Shown here one piece after another: positions 7,159 through 16,146 of a stretch of DNA of 43,865 nt. Position 1 is the stretch's first letter; the number at the start of each line of letters is the position of its first letter. The notes under the pieces are model-generated. The model saw nothing but the letters and a program-made list of their open reading frames with translations. It was not told the DNA's origin and ran no database searches. Location: the NCBI RefSeq assembly GCF_001613005.1, contig NZ_BDBN01000082.1:1-43865 (forward strand), written 5' to 3'. This DNA comes from Nocardia nova NBRC 15556. GTDB taxonomy: Bacteria; Actinomycetota; Actinomycetes; Mycobacteriales; Mycobacteriaceae. The position numbers were made by a program, and so were the translations under genes.

Positions 7159-9387
7159 ATGACTTCGATCCGCATTCGCGCAGCGCGTACCAACAACCTG
7201 AAAAGTGTGGATATCGATGTGCCGCGGGGCCGGCTGGTGGTGTTCGCCGGGGTGTCCGGTTCGGGCAAATCGTCGCTGGTTTTCGACACCATCGCGGCCG
7301 AGGCGGGATATCAGGTCAACGAGACCTACCCGCCGTTCGTGCGCAATCGGCTGCCGCGGTGGACGCGTCCGGAGGTGGACCTGATCGACGGCCTCTCGCC
7401 GGTGGTGGTGATCGATCAGAAGCGGCTCGGCGGCAACGCCCGTTCGACGGTCGGCACCATCACCGATGCGTACACCTATCTGCGGCTGTTGTTCTCGCGT
7501 ATCGGGCAACCGTACGTCGGGGAATCCAATCACTTCTCGTTCAACGATCCGGCCGGAATGTGCCCGGCCTGTTCCGGTCTCGGCGAAACGCTGGTTCCCG
7601 ATCTGGAGCAGGTGCTCGACCCGGATCTCTCGCTGGAGCAGGGCGCGATCCGATTGCCGGGCTTCGCCGCCGGTCAGTACTGGTACCGCCGCTACGCCGA
7701 ACTCGGAGCCTTCGATGCGACCGTGCCGCTGCGGGAATGGTCGCCCGCCGAACGCGACGCACTGCTGCACGGCGGGCCCGCCGCCGCGGCCCTGCGGCCG
7801 AGTCCGCCGAAGGATTACGAAGGCGTGATCGAGCTGTTCGAGCGGGTGTATCTGCACACCTCCGACAACCTGTCCGAACGCAAACAGGCTGTGCTGCAGC
7901 GGTTCACCCACTCGGGACCGTGTCCGGAATGCGACGGGCAACGGTTGAATCCGGCGGCCCGCTCGGCGCGGGTACTCGACCACACCATCGTCGAGATGAG
8001 CCGGATGGAGATCGGCGAACTCGCCGAGCTGATCACCGAGGTGCGCGACCCCGAAATGGTTTCGGTGGTGTCCGCGCTGCACGAGCGGCTCCGCGCCCTC
8101 GCGCACATCGGCCTCGGTTACCTGTCGCTGTCACGTCCGACGACGACACTGTCCGGCGGAGAATCGCAGCGCATCAAGACCGTTCGCCATCTCGGCAGCA
8201 GTCTCACCGAAATGCTCTACGTCTTCGACGAACCCACCGTCGGATTGCATCCGCACGATGTGCGGCCGATGACCGAACTGCTGAAATCGTTGCGGGACAA
8301 GGGCAACAGCGTTCTGGTGGTCGAACACGATCCGGATGTGATGCGGGTGGCCGACCATATCGTCGAGGTCGGTCCGGGGGCCGGGGCCGAGGGCGGGCGG
8401 ATCGTGTTCACGGGCGACTTCGAGCGGTTGGCGACCGTGGACACACCTACCGGGCAGGCGTTGCGGATCCGGCGGACCGGCCGCACCCCGCGGGTGCCGA
8501 CCGGAAAACTGCGGATCGACAACGCGACTCGCAACAATCTGCGCGACATCTCGGTCGACATCGCGACCGGTGTGCTGACCGTGCTCACCGGCGTCGCGGG
8601 TTCGGGTAAATCCAGTCTGGCCGCGGAACTGGTGCAGCGGCATCCGGCCACCGTGGTCGATCAGCGTCCGGTCGGCACCAACCGGCGGTCGACGCCGCTC
8701 ACCTACGCCGGGATCGCCGGCGCGGTGCGCACCATGTTCGCGAAGCGCAACGGGGTGAGTGCCGCCCTGTTCAGCGCGAATTCCGAGGGAGCCTGCCCGG
8801 TGTGCGAGGGCGCCGGTGTGATCTACACCGACCTGGCGTTCATGGACGGTCAGGAAACGGTGTGCTCGGCGTGCGGCGGACGCCGGTTCACCGATCGGGT
8901 GCTCGGTTACACCGTCGACGGCCTGACCATCGCCGATATCGACGATCTGACCATCGCCGAGGCGATGCGGCGACTGCCCGCGGTCGCGCGGGGTCTGCGG
9001 CATCTCGACGAGGTCGGACTCGGATATCTGCGGCTCGGACAGTCGCTGACCACGCTGTCCGGCGGGGAATGTCAGCGGCTGAAGATCGCCAGGGAACTCG
9101 CGCGCGGCGACCGGCACACCCTCTATGTCCTCGACGAGCCGACAACGGGGCTGCACCTGCGCGATATCGATACGCTGATCCAGCTGTTCGACCATCTGAT
9201 CGACCGGGGCAATACCGTGGTCGTCATCGAACACAATCTCGACGTCGTCCGCGCGGCCGACCGGATTATCGACCTCGGGCCGGGCCCCGGCCGGCACGGC
9301 GGCCGGATCATCTTCCAGGGCACTCCGGAAGAACTGCTGCGCTGCCGCGAATCCGCGACGGCCGCGGCACTGCGTGATTCCCGATGA
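7159..9387 (+). CDS. UvrA-like double ABC ATPase (short class, possible drug-tolerance protein)
   Basis: This 742-residue UvrA paralogue has two ABC ATPase halves. The first has Walker A GVSGSGKSSL (31-40), Zn-ligand motifs CPACSGLGE and CPECDGQRLN, signature LSGGESQR (about 331) and Walker B YVFDEPTVGLHP. The second has Walker A GVAGSGKSSL (478-487), CPVCEGAG and CSACGGRR, signature LSGGECQR and Walker B YVLDEPTTGLH. True UvrA is about 950 residues, so part of the UvrB-binding and insertion region is missing. This length fits the UvrA2/DrrC-like group, some members of which protect against DNA-intercalating drugs. A role in such tolerance is an inference. It ends directly against the stop of the convergent RNA methylase gene. 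Confidence 0.88.
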   Translation: MTSIRIRAARTNNLKSVDIDVPRGRLVVFAGVSGSGKSSLVFDTIAAEAGYQVNETYPPFVRNRLPRWTRPEVDLIDGLSPVVVIDQKRLGGNARSTVGTITDAYTYLRLLFSRIGQPYVGESNHFSFNDPAGMCPACSGLGETLVPDLEQVLDPDLSLEQGAIRLPGFAAGQYWYRRYAELGAFDATVPLREWSPAERDALLHGGPAAAALRPSPPKDYEGVIELFERVYLHTSDNLSERKQAVLQRFTHSGPCPECDGQRLNPAARSARVLDHTIVEMSRMEIGELAELITEVRDPEMVSVVSALHERLRALAHIGLGYLSLSRPTTTLSGGESQRIKTVRHLGSSLTEMLYVFDEPTVGLHPHDVRPMTELLKSLRDKGNSVLVVEHDPDVMRVADHIVEVGPGAGAEGGRIVFTGDFERLATVDTPTGQALRIRRTGRTPRVPTGKLRIDNATRNNLRDISVDIATGVLTVLTGVAGSGKSSLAAELVQRHPATVVDQRPVGTNRRSTPLTYAGIAGAVRTMFAKRNGVSAALFSANSEGACPVCEGAGVIYTDLAFMDGQETVCSACGGRRFTDRVLGYTVDGLTIADIDDLTIAEAMRRLPAVARGLRHLDEVGLGYLRLGQSLTTLSGGECQRLKIARELARGDRHTLYVLDEPTTGLHLRDIDTLIQLFDHLIDRGNTVVVIEHNLDVVRAADRIIDLGPGPGRHGGRIIFQGTPEELLRCRESATAAALRDSR

Positions 9388-10092
9388 TCACCAAGAACGT
9401 TCGAGGTCCGCGTGCTGAGTTATCCACGCGTGCATGGCGATTCCGGCGGCGACACCCGCGTTGATACTGCGGGTCGAGCCGAACTGCGCGATCGATACCG
9501 TCATGACCGCGGCCCGTTTGGCGGCCTCGGTGACGCCCGGACCCTCCTGACCGAACAGAAGCAGGCAATCACGCGGCAGCGCAGCGGTTTCCAGCGGCAC
9601 CGAACCCGGCACGTTGTCGACGGCCACCACGGTGAGATTCTCGCGCTCGGCGAACTCCAGCAGTTCGGCGATATCGCTGTGGTGCACGATGTGCTGATAC
9701 CGGTCGGTCACCATGGCGCCGCGCCGATTCCAGCGCCGTCGTCCGACGATATGGACCGCCGCCGCGGCGAAGGCATTCGCGGTGCGAACCACCGTGCCGA
9801 TATTGGCGTCGTGCCCGAAATTCTCGATCGCGATGTGGAACGGATGGCGACGGCTATCGATATCGGCGACGATCGCCGCGCGCGACCAGTACCGGTAGGC
9901 GTCGACCACGTTGCGCCGGTCGCCGTGCGCGAGCAGTTCCGGGTCCAGACGCGGATCGTCCGGCGGTTCGGTGCCGAATTCGTCGCGCCACGGGCCCACG
10001 CCGTGCGGATGCTCGCCCCATTCGGTCGGGCCCGGCACATCGCCGTCCGATGGGTCGGGCAGCGGCTGGAGCGGGTGATTCACGCCGGTCAT
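9388..10092 (-). CDS. TrmH/SpoU-family RNA 2'-O-methyltransferase
   Basis: This 234-residue SPOUT-class methylase transfers methyl from S-adenosylmethionine to a ribose 2'-OH of tRNA or rRNA. The three SpoU motifs are present: motif 1 NFGHDANIGTVVRTANAF, motif 2 LLLFGQEGPGVTEAA and motif 3 STRSINAGVAAGIA, which together form the knotted SAM site. The N-terminal 80 residues are acidic and Pro-rich (GEHPHGVGPWRDEFG) and may bind substrate. The ATG at 10092 is preferred over a longer frame reaching 10140. Its stop touches the stop of the UvrA-like gene with no gap. The M. tuberculosis counterpart is Rv0380c. The target nucleotide cannot be read from sequence. Confidence 0.9.
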   Translation of the reverse strand: MTGVNHPLQPLPDPSDGDVPGPTEWGEHPHGVGPWRDEFGTEPPDDPRLDPELLAHGDRRNVVDAYRYWSRAAIVADIDSRRHPFHIAIENFGHDANIGTVVRTANAFAAAAVHIVGRRRWNRRGAMVTDRYQHIVHHSDIAELLEFAERENLTVVAVDNVPGSVPLETAALPRDCLLLFGQEGPGVTEAAKRAAVMTVSIAQFGSTRSINAGVAAGIAMHAWITQHADLERSW

Positions 10093-10190
10093 CGTAGCCG
10101 CGCCCGGTACCGTCGGATCCGATGGTGGTGCTGTCCACACCGTCGATTCGCCGGTCTGCTCCCTCGCTGCGCGGATCGGCTCCGACCAGC

Positions 10191-11603
10191 ATGGAAGCTA
10201 TGACCGAAACACTCGCCGAACCGACGCTCGTACTCGACCGTCCGGACTCGCGCCCGACCGCCGGGTCGGTGCTGCGGGCGATCCTGCGCGCCCCGTTCCA
10301 GGCACGCACCTGGAAAGAGCTGGCCTACCTGGTCGTCGCCGCGATTCTGGGCTGTCTGGTGCTGGCCTATCTGTTCGTCGGCTACGGCGTCGGGCTCTAC
10401 AGTTCGATCCTGATCATCGGCGCTCCGCTGCTGGCCGGGGTGCTGCTGGGCGGCCGGATCTGGGGACGGGTCTACCGGGCCGTGGGTGCCGCGCTACTGT
10501 CTGCCGATCTGCCGGCGCCGCCGAATTTCGCCGCCCGGCCGGGACTGGTGGGCTGGTTCCGCAGCGTCTTCACCGATCGCACCGCATGGCGGGCACTGGC
10601 CTTCCTGGTCGCCGAGGCGGTCCTCGGGGTGTTCGTCGGATACGTGGTGCTGACCGTGATCGCGGTGACCGTCTTCACCGCGATCTCCCCCGTCCCGTGG
10701 GCGGTTTTCCACCCCGTCAACGTGGATCCGCAAGGGCGCGAACATCATTCGATGGCGCAATTCGGTGACTACTACATCGACACTTGGCCGCGCGTACTCG
10801 GTCTGGCGGCACTGGGCGTCATCGGCTGCTTCCTGCTGCCGTGGCTCGTGCGCGCGGTGTGCTGGGCGCATCGCGGGCTGATGCTGGTGCTGCTGACACC
10901 CACCGCGGGCGATCGGCGGATGGTCGAACTGCAGGAGAGCCGGCGCGTCGCGGTCGAGGATTCCGCGGCGACGCTGCGGCGGCTGGAACGCGATCTGCAC
11001 GACGGCACCCAGGCACGGCTGGTGAGTATCGCGATGACGCTGGGGCGTGCCGAGGAGCGACTCGCCGCGGGCGCCGACCCGGCCGCGCTGATCGCCGATG
11101 CCCGGGCGAGCTCGAAGGACGCCATCGCCGAGCTGCGGGAACTGGTGCGCGGCATCCATCCCCCCGCACTCGAACTGGGACTGGAACCGGCGCTGGAGAC
11201 GCTGACCGCGCGCTGTGCGATACCGGTCGAACTGCGCGTCCACCTGCCGCAGCGGCCCAGTCCGGCGATCGAGGCGATCGCGTATTTCTCGGTCGCGGAA
11301 CTGCTCACCAACGTGGTGAAGCATTCGGGGGCGACCGCGGCGTGGGTGTCGGTCGCGCCGGCGGGCGCCGCGACGATGATGGTGAGCGTGCGCGACAACG
11401 GTCACGGTGGGGTGCGACAGCCCGGTCCGATGGGTGGTGAATCCGAGGCCGGGGCCGATGCGCCGACCGAGCGGCTGGTCGGCGGTGGTCTGGCCGGTCT
11501 CGCCGCACGGGCGCGTTCCGTCGACGGCAACCTGACCGTCGACAGCCCGGTCGGGGGGCCCACCAATATCACCGTCACCCTGCCGATCGCGGGCCCGCAA
11601 TGA
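10191..11603 (+). CDS. NarL-type sensor histidine kinase
   Basis: This membrane kinase autophosphorylates on His and passes phosphate to the adjacent response regulator. It has four to five hydrophobic helices in an N-terminal membrane sensor region (LAYLVVAAILGCLVLAYLFV, LVAEAVLGVFVGYVVLTVIA, LGLAALGVIGCFLLPWLV), then a HisKA_3 dimerisation helix with the phospho-acceptor His in RRLERDLHDGTQARLV. The C-terminal HATPase has N-box ELLTNVVKHS, the DNGHGG box and the GGGLAGLAARA box. ATGs at 10122, 10191 and 10200 are all in frame, and none has a strong ribosome site. The stop overlaps the next start by 4 bases (ATGA). The signal sensed is unknown. Confidence 0.9.
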   Translation: MEAMTETLAEPTLVLDRPDSRPTAGSVLRAILRAPFQARTWKELAYLVVAAILGCLVLAYLFVGYGVGLYSSILIIGAPLLAGVLLGGRIWGRVYRAVGAALLSADLPAPPNFAARPGLVGWFRSVFTDRTAWRALAFLVAEAVLGVFVGYVVLTVIAVTVFTAISPVPWAVFHPVNVDPQGREHHSMAQFGDYYIDTWPRVLGLAALGVIGCFLLPWLVRAVCWAHRGLMLVLLTPTAGDRRMVELQESRRVAVEDSAATLRRLERDLHDGTQARLVSIAMTLGRAEERLAAGADPAALIADARASSKDAIAELRELVRGIHPPALELGLEPALETLTARCAIPVELRVHLPQRPSPAIEAIAYFSVAELLTNVVKHSGATAAWVSVAPAGAATMMVSVRDNGHGGVRQPGPMGGESEAGADAPTERLVGGGLAGLAARARSVDGNLTVDSPVGGPTNITVTLPIAGPQ

Positions 11604-12277
11604 GTACGGCCGAGGCCGGCCGCACCGCCGACGCCCTGCGGATCGTGATCGCCGAGGACAGCGCGATCCTGCGGGACGGTCTGGCCGGCCTGCTCACCGA
11701 CCGCGGTCACGAGATCGTGGCCATGGTCGGCGACGGGATCCGGCTGAGCGAGATCGTGGCCGAAACCCGTCCCGACGTCGCCGTAGTCGACGTGCGGATG
11801 CCGCCCTCGTTCACCGACGAAGGTCTGCTCGCCGCCATCGAACTGCGCCGGAAATTTCCCGCCACCGGAGTGCTCGTATTCTCCCAATGGGTCGAAACCC
11901 GTTATGCCACCGAACTTCTCGCCGGCGGTGCGGGCGGTGTCGGCTACCTGCTCAAGGACCGGGTAGCAGACGTCCGCGAATTCGTCGACGCCCTGCAGCG
12001 CGTCGCCACCGGCGGTACGGCTCTCGACCCCGAGGTGGTGAGCCAGCTGTTCGGCGCTGCCCGGCAACAGGATTCGCTCGCCCGCCTCACCCCGCGCGAA
12101 CGCGAAGTCCTGGAGCTGATGGCCCAGGGCCTCACCAACGCCTCCATCGCCACCACCCTCACCGTGACCGAACGCGCGGTGGAAAAACACATCGGCAACA
12201 TCTTCCTGAAGTTGGATCTGCCCCCGTCGGACACCCACCACCGCCGGGTCATGGCCGTGCTGCGCCTGCGGGGATAG
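11600..12277 (+). CDS. LuxR/NarL-family response regulator
   Basis: This 225-residue regulator is partner of the upstream kinase, with which it overlaps by 4 bases. The receiver domain shows acidic pocket residues in IVIAEDSAILRDG, the phospho-acceptor Asp in AVVDVRMPP (about residue 60) and the conserved Lys in YLLKDRV. The C-terminal LuxR-type helix-turn-helix is LTPREREVLELMAQGLTN through TERAVEKHIGNIFLKL. Translational coupling suggests fixed stoichiometry with the kinase. Target genes are not evident. Confidence 0.93.
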   Translation: MSTAEAGRTADALRIVIAEDSAILRDGLAGLLTDRGHEIVAMVGDGIRLSEIVAETRPDVAVVDVRMPPSFTDEGLLAAIELRRKFPATGVLVFSQWVETRYATELLAGGAGGVGYLLKDRVADVREFVDALQRVATGGTALDPEVVSQLFGAARQQDSLARLTPREREVLELMAQGLTNASIATTLTVTERAVEKHIGNIFLKLDLPPSDTHHRRVMAVLRLRG

Positions 12278-12376
12278 CGCGCGCCCGCGCGGATAGCGCG
12301 TCGACAGCGGCTCGCCGCTGGACTGCCTGGGGTTGTCGGTCACCTGTGGAACACTGAGTGGACCAGGGCATACGAG

Positions 12377-12382
12377 AGGAGG
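12377..12382 (+). promoter_or_regulatory. Ribosome binding site deciding the Uma2-like start
   Basis: A perfect AGGAGG lies 7 bases before GTG 12390. That spacing favours the GTG over the in-frame ATG at 12396 and over a longer frame opening at 12333. Confidence 0.75.
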
Positions 12383-12389
12383 TGAGCAC

Positions 12390-12956
12390 GTGGTTATGCA
12401 TTGGCCCGATCGTCTACTGACGATGGCGGACTGGGAGGCGCTGCCGGAGGACAACAGCCGTAGCTACGAGCTCGTGGAGGGGGTACTCATCGTGTCACCG
12501 AGGCCGGTGTCGAAGCACCAACGAGCGATGTGGCGCCTTGCGGCCCAACTGGAGCCACAACTGCCGCCGACGCTCGGTGTCCTGACCGAGACCGAGGTTG
12601 TCATCGACCCGGTAGCTCCCCCGACTGTCCGAGTTCCCGATCTCATCGTCGTCCCCGACGCTGGAATCGAGACCAACCCGCGTTGGAATGCGGACGAGGT
12701 CTTGCTGGCGGTAGAGATTCTCTCCCCCGGGTCGCGGCGCACCGACCGGGTCGCCAAGTTCGCCGAATACGCCGAGGCCGGAATCGAGCACTATTGGCTC
12801 GTCGACCTCGACGCCCCGACAACATTGACCGGATATCGGTTGGTCGGCGACTACTACGAATTGATTGCCGACAATCAATCGACGGTTCGGATCGACTTGT
12901 CCGGCACTCCCGTCACAATCGATCTGACCGCGCTGACCGGATCACGGTCCGAATAG
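12390..12956 (+). CDS. Uma2-family protein (PD-(D/E)XK nuclease-like fold)
   Basis: This 188-residue DUF820/Uma2 protein belongs to a widespread restriction-endonuclease-like fold family of uncertain function, especially abundant in cyanobacteria and actinobacteria. Core features are SYELVEGVLIVSPRP at the N-terminus, PDLIVVP (putative active-site Asp), LLAVEILSPGSRRTDRVAKF (Glu and Lys/Arg elements) and YAEAGIEHYWLVD. It stands alone between the response regulator and a small membrane protein. No toxin or transposon partner is visible. Nuclease activity has not been shown by anything in the sequence. Confidence 0.85.
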   Translation: MVMHWPDRLLTMADWEALPEDNSRSYELVEGVLIVSPRPVSKHQRAMWRLAAQLEPQLPPTLGVLTETEVVIDPVAPPTVRVPDLIVVPDAGIETNPRWNADEVLLAVEILSPGSRRTDRVAKFAEYAEAGIEHYWLVDLDAPTTLTGYRLVGDYYELIADNQSTVRIDLSGTPVTIDLTALTGSRSE

Positions 12957-13126
12957 CCGGTCCCCGGCGGCGAAGGGCCTGGCTGCGGCTGGCGAAGTCG
13001 GGCGATCGGCGGGGACCACCGTCTCGGCCGGTTGGCCGAAACGTGTCTGTCCGTTATGTGCTATCCGGGCGGGGTGGGAGGGGTGGGGCTTATTCTTGAG
13101 GTATCCGCGGGGTGGTGGAGGCGGTT

Positions 13127-13573
13127 ATGGACCACGTACGCATTCTTCGGACCGTGCTCGGGGTGACGGTCGGGTATGTGATCGTGCTCGGGGTCTGGCT
13201 GGGGTGGGTGCATCAGCACACGCCGCCGGGGACCGAGCCGTATCAGATCATGGCGATGGTGGGGGCGTTCGGATCGTGTGTGGGGATCGGAATGTTGCTG
13301 GCGCAGCGGCCGTCGCGGTCGGATCGGCGGTTGTTGCGGCACGGGCTGGAGGGGTGGGCGACCATCGAGGGGGTGCATCCGCTGCAGTACACCGATCACC
13401 ACACGGAACTGACCGAACTCGATCTGGAGCTGACCGTTCCCGGTTCGGAAACCTATCGGGGCACGGTCGTTTTCGACGTCGCACCGATCGACCGGCCGAG
13501 AATGCATGTGGGTGAGACGATTTCGATCCGAGTGGATCCGGCCGACCGCGATCGGATCATGCTCTGCCTGTGA
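13127..13573 (+). CDS. Small membrane protein with C-terminal beta-rich domain, unknown
   Basis: The 148 residues contain two hydrophobic helices (VLGVTVGYVIVLGVWLGW and IMAMVGAFGSCVGIGMLLA) followed by a soluble domain of about 85 residues (HGLEGWATIEGV, TVPGSETYRGTVVFDVAP, GETISIRVDPADRDRIML). The pattern recalls small actinobacterial membrane proteins with an OB-like beta barrel, but I cannot name the family. A GGAGG ribosome site 5 bases upstream supports ATG 13127. The 170-base gap before it shows no other gene. Confidence 0.75.
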   Translation: MDHVRILRTVLGVTVGYVIVLGVWLGWVHQHTPPGTEPYQIMAMVGAFGSCVGIGMLLAQRPSRSDRRLLRHGLEGWATIEGVHPLQYTDHHTELTELDLELTVPGSETYRGTVVFDVAPIDRPRMHVGETISIRVDPADRDRIMLCL

Positions 13574-13608
13574 GCAGCCGCCCGCGCGGTCGCGCGATGG
13601 CGGTGGGT

Positions 13609-14409
13609 TCAGTCGAAGTGGGTCGGCGCCGTCAGCAGATACTGCGCACCGGCATAGGTCGCGAGGATGACGGCCTCGCTCGCGCGGCGCGACCGTGTCG
13701 TCCGAGCGAAGAGGCGACGCAGCACGATCATGCCGTCGGAGAGTGTGAACAACAGCGCACCCAGAGCCAGGCGGCTGCGCGGGTCGCTTTCCGGAACCAC
13801 GGTCCCCGCAACGACTTTCGCGCCGGGAGCCAGGGCCGGATCGGAGGCGAGAGTCGCCGCCGTGCCCAGTGTCGCACCGTAGGCGGTCAGCGGCGCGGCG
13901 ATGCGGGGCGCGCGCGCCCGCAACAGCATGGCGGCGCCCAGCCACGCGAAAACCCGGGGCGCCGCGACCATCGGCTGCGGCCGCGCACCGCGCCGCCACC
14001 ACAGCGCCGAGTATCCGCACTGCATGACCGCGAAGGCCGAAGCGCCCGCGACCAGACGGCGGTCGTCGTCGGGATCTATCAGGAGTACGTCGCCGACGGT
14101 GGCCGCCGCCAGCGACCCGAGCAGAAGAGCCCGATCGGACTGCGGCGATCCCCGGTCACCCGTCGGGCGAGCAGGCTCGGCATCGCCATGGCCGGCCGCC
14201 TCGGAGGCATGCTCGCCCCCTCGCCGGTCCGCCTCACCAGCGGAGATTTCACCAGCGCTCGACGCGCGGCCGGCCTGGATCGCATCGGCCGCCAGCAGGG
14301 GCATGAGCAGCGGCTTCGTCGCCCACTGCCACCGGTCCCGCCCGGTGGCCGCGCCGAGGACGGTGATCAGCGCGGCACCCACGTACGCAGCACGGAACGG
14401 TCGCGCCAT
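13609..14409 (-). CDS. YhhN/TMEM86-family lysoplasmalogenase-like membrane protein
   Basis: A multi-helix membrane protein with the YhhN pattern: KPLLMPLL in the first segment, GDVLLI with the conserved Asp, and a late GALLFTLSDGMIVLRRL segment with the conserved Asp. The family includes hydrolases that release aldehyde from lysoplasmalogens. Residues about 45-95 form a hydrophilic insertion rich in Gly, Glu and Arg that is atypical. The ATG at 14409 is preceded by a GAGGAG site 7 bases away, so I prefer it over in-frame starts up to 14427. Activity is inferred from family resemblance only. Confidence 0.68.
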   Translation of the reverse strand: MARPFRAAYVGAALITVLGAATGRDRWQWATKPLLMPLLAADAIQAGRASSAGEISAGEADRRGGEHASEAAGHGDAEPARPTGDRGSPQSDRALLLGSLAAATVGDVLLIDPDDDRRLVAGASAFAVMQCGYSALWWRRGARPQPMVAAPRVFAWLGAAMLLRARAPRIAAPLTAYGATLGTAATLASDPALAPGAKVVAGTVVPESDPRSRLALGALLFTLSDGMIVLRRLFARTTRSRRASEAVILATYAGAQYLLTAPTHFD

Positions 14410-14466
14410 TCGGAATCTCCTCATCAATCCACGACGACGGTGGACCGGTGCGACGGTCGCGGCCGG

Positions 14467-15525
14467 TCAGAAACTGGGTTCGATCGGCTTGGGCGGGAGG
14501 GTGACCACCTGCCCGGCATAGCTCAGCCCGGCGCCGAAGCCGAGCAGCAGGGCCAGCTGTCCGCCCTTGGCCTTACCGGTCACCAGCATCTCCTCCATGG
14601 CCAGCGGGATGGACGCGGCGGAAGTGTTGCCGGTGTTCTCGATGTCGTTGGCCATCGGGATGTCGTCGGCGAGGCCGAGATTCTTCTTCATCAGCTCGTT
14701 GATGCGCGCGTTGGCCTGATGCGGCACGAAGACCTCGATATCCTCCTTGGCCACGCCCGACACCTCCAGTGCGGTCGACAGGGCGCGGGGCAGAGTGACT
14801 GCGGCCCAACGGAATACGCGCGGCCCCTCCATCCGCAGCGCCATCCGGCCCACCGGCTCCACCTCGGGATCGGTGCCCTGCAGTCGCTCCGCCCGGTCCA
14901 TGTAGTCGAAGAAGTTGACGTCCTGGGAGATCGCCTCGGCGCTCTCCCCGTCGCTGCCCCACACCGTCGGGGAGATGCCGTTGACGTCGCTGGGGCCGAC
15001 CACGACCGCACCGGCGCCGTCGCCGAAGATCATGGCGGTGCCGCGGTCGGTCGGGTCCAGGCCGACCGTCATGGTTTCCGCGCCGATCACCAGCACGTAT
15101 TCGGCGGAACCGGCCCGGATCAGATCGGCCGCCACACCGAGGGCATAGCCGAATCCGCCGCAACCGGAAGTGAGGTCGAAGGCCGGGATGCCGTTCATCC
15201 CGAGATCGAAGGCCACCGAGGGCGCGCCGTGCGGGGTGAGCTTGAGCCAGCTGGAGGTAGCCAGAATCAGCGCGCTGATCTTGCTGCGATCGATACCGCT
15301 GTTGATGACGGCCCGCTCCCCGGCGGCCGCCGACATGGAGCGCAGGGTCTCGTCACCGCTGATCCAGCGACGATTGCGGATGCCGGTGCGCTCGAAGATC
15401 CACTCCGGGGTGGAATCGAGAACCTCGCAGACGTCGGCGTTGCTGACGACACGCTTCGGCCGGTATGCCCCGATGCCGAGCATCGCAACATTCTTGCGAC
15501 CCTCGTTGATTGCAATGCTCACCAC
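14467..15525 (-). CDS. FabH-like beta-ketoacyl-ACP synthase III
   Basis: A thiolase-fold condensing enzyme that would join acyl-CoA with malonyl-ACP to start fatty-acid or specialised lipid chains. The catalytic Cys122 (FDLTSGCGGFGYAL), His269 (VFVPHQANARI) and Asn300 (IENTGNTSAASIPLAM) are all present, as is the C-terminal glycine loop (LLGFGAGLSYAG). The 352 residues are slightly longer than E. coli FabH (317). The Ser-Gly-Cys-Gly context differs from the classical Ala-Ala-Cys-Ala of FabH, so it may be a KAS III-like enzyme rather than housekeeping FabH. Two consecutive GTG codons (15525, 15522) can start it. It lies downstream of pyrE with a 69-base gap. Confidence 0.87.
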   Translation of the reverse strand: MVSIAINEGRKNVAMLGIGAYRPKRVVSNADVCEVLDSTPEWIFERTGIRNRRWISGDETLRSMSAAAGERAVINSGIDRSKISALILATSSWLKLTPHGAPSVAFDLGMNGIPAFDLTSGCGGFGYALGVAADLIRAGSAEYVLVIGAETMTVGLDPTDRGTAMIFGDGAGAVVVGPSDVNGISPTVWGSDGESAEAISQDVNFFDYMDRAERLQGTDPEVEPVGRMALRMEGPRVFRWAAVTLPRALSTALEVSGVAKEDIEVFVPHQANARINELMKKNLGLADDIPMANDIENTGNTSAASIPLAMEEMLVTGKAKGGQLALLLGFGAGLSYAGQVVTLPPKPIEPSF

Positions 15526-15594
15526 AGGAGACTCACTCGACCCTTCACGCTGTCGTACATAAGACCAGCGTCCAGGCTAACCCAGGCCCAAATA

Positions 15595-16140
15595 TCACCC
15601 CAGAGCCAGATCCTTCAGGCCCAGAATGGAGCGGTACTCCAGTCCCTCCTCGGCAATCACCTGGTCGGCGCCGGTCTCGCGATCGACCACGGTGGCGACG
15701 CCGACCACGGTCGCACCGGCCTCGCGCAGTGCCCGGACGGCGGTCAGCGGCGAATTGCCGGTGGTCGTGGTGTCCTCGACGACCAGCACACGCTTACCGG
15801 AGATTTCCGGCCCCTCGATCTGGCGCTGCATGCCGTGCGTCTTGGCGGCCTTGCGCACCACGAACGCGTTCAGCGGGCGGCCGGGGGCGTGCAGCATCGC
15901 CAGCGCCACCGGATCCGCGCCCATGGTGAGCCCGCCGACGGCGTCGAATTCCCAGTCCGACACCAGCTCTCGCAGCAGGGTGCCGATCAGCGGCGCCGCC
16001 TGATGATGCAGGGTCGCCCGGCGCAGATCGACGTAGTAGTCGGCCTCCTTACCGGAGGACAGGGTCACCCGGCCGTGCACGACGGCGAGCTCCCGGACCA
16101 GCTCGGCCAATCTGTCGCGGTCGGTGGTGGATTCGATCAT
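15595..16140 (-). CDS. pyrE: Orotate phosphoribosyltransferase
   Basis: The enzyme joins orotate and PRPP to make OMP in pyrimidine biosynthesis. The 181 residues fit the short actinobacterial form (E. coli has 213). The PRPP-binding signature is RVLVVEDTTTTGNSPL, and other landmarks are TLSSGKEADYYVDLR near the N-terminus, VGGLTMGADP and the flexible-loop region FVVRKAAKTHG. ATG 16140 follows a GAAGGA site. It starts only 6 bases after the SDR gene stop, suggesting co-transcription. The M. tuberculosis counterpart is Rv0382c, next to the TtfA gene. Confidence 0.95.
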   Translation of the reverse strand: MIESTTDRDRLAELVRELAVVHGRVTLSSGKEADYYVDLRRATLHHQAAPLIGTLLRELVSDWEFDAVGGLTMGADPVALAMLHAPGRPLNAFVVRKAAKTHGMQRQIEGPEISGKRVLVVEDTTTTGNSPLTAVRALREAGATVVGVATVVDRETGADQVIAEEGLEYRSILGLKDLALG

Positions 16141-16146
16141 GTGGGT

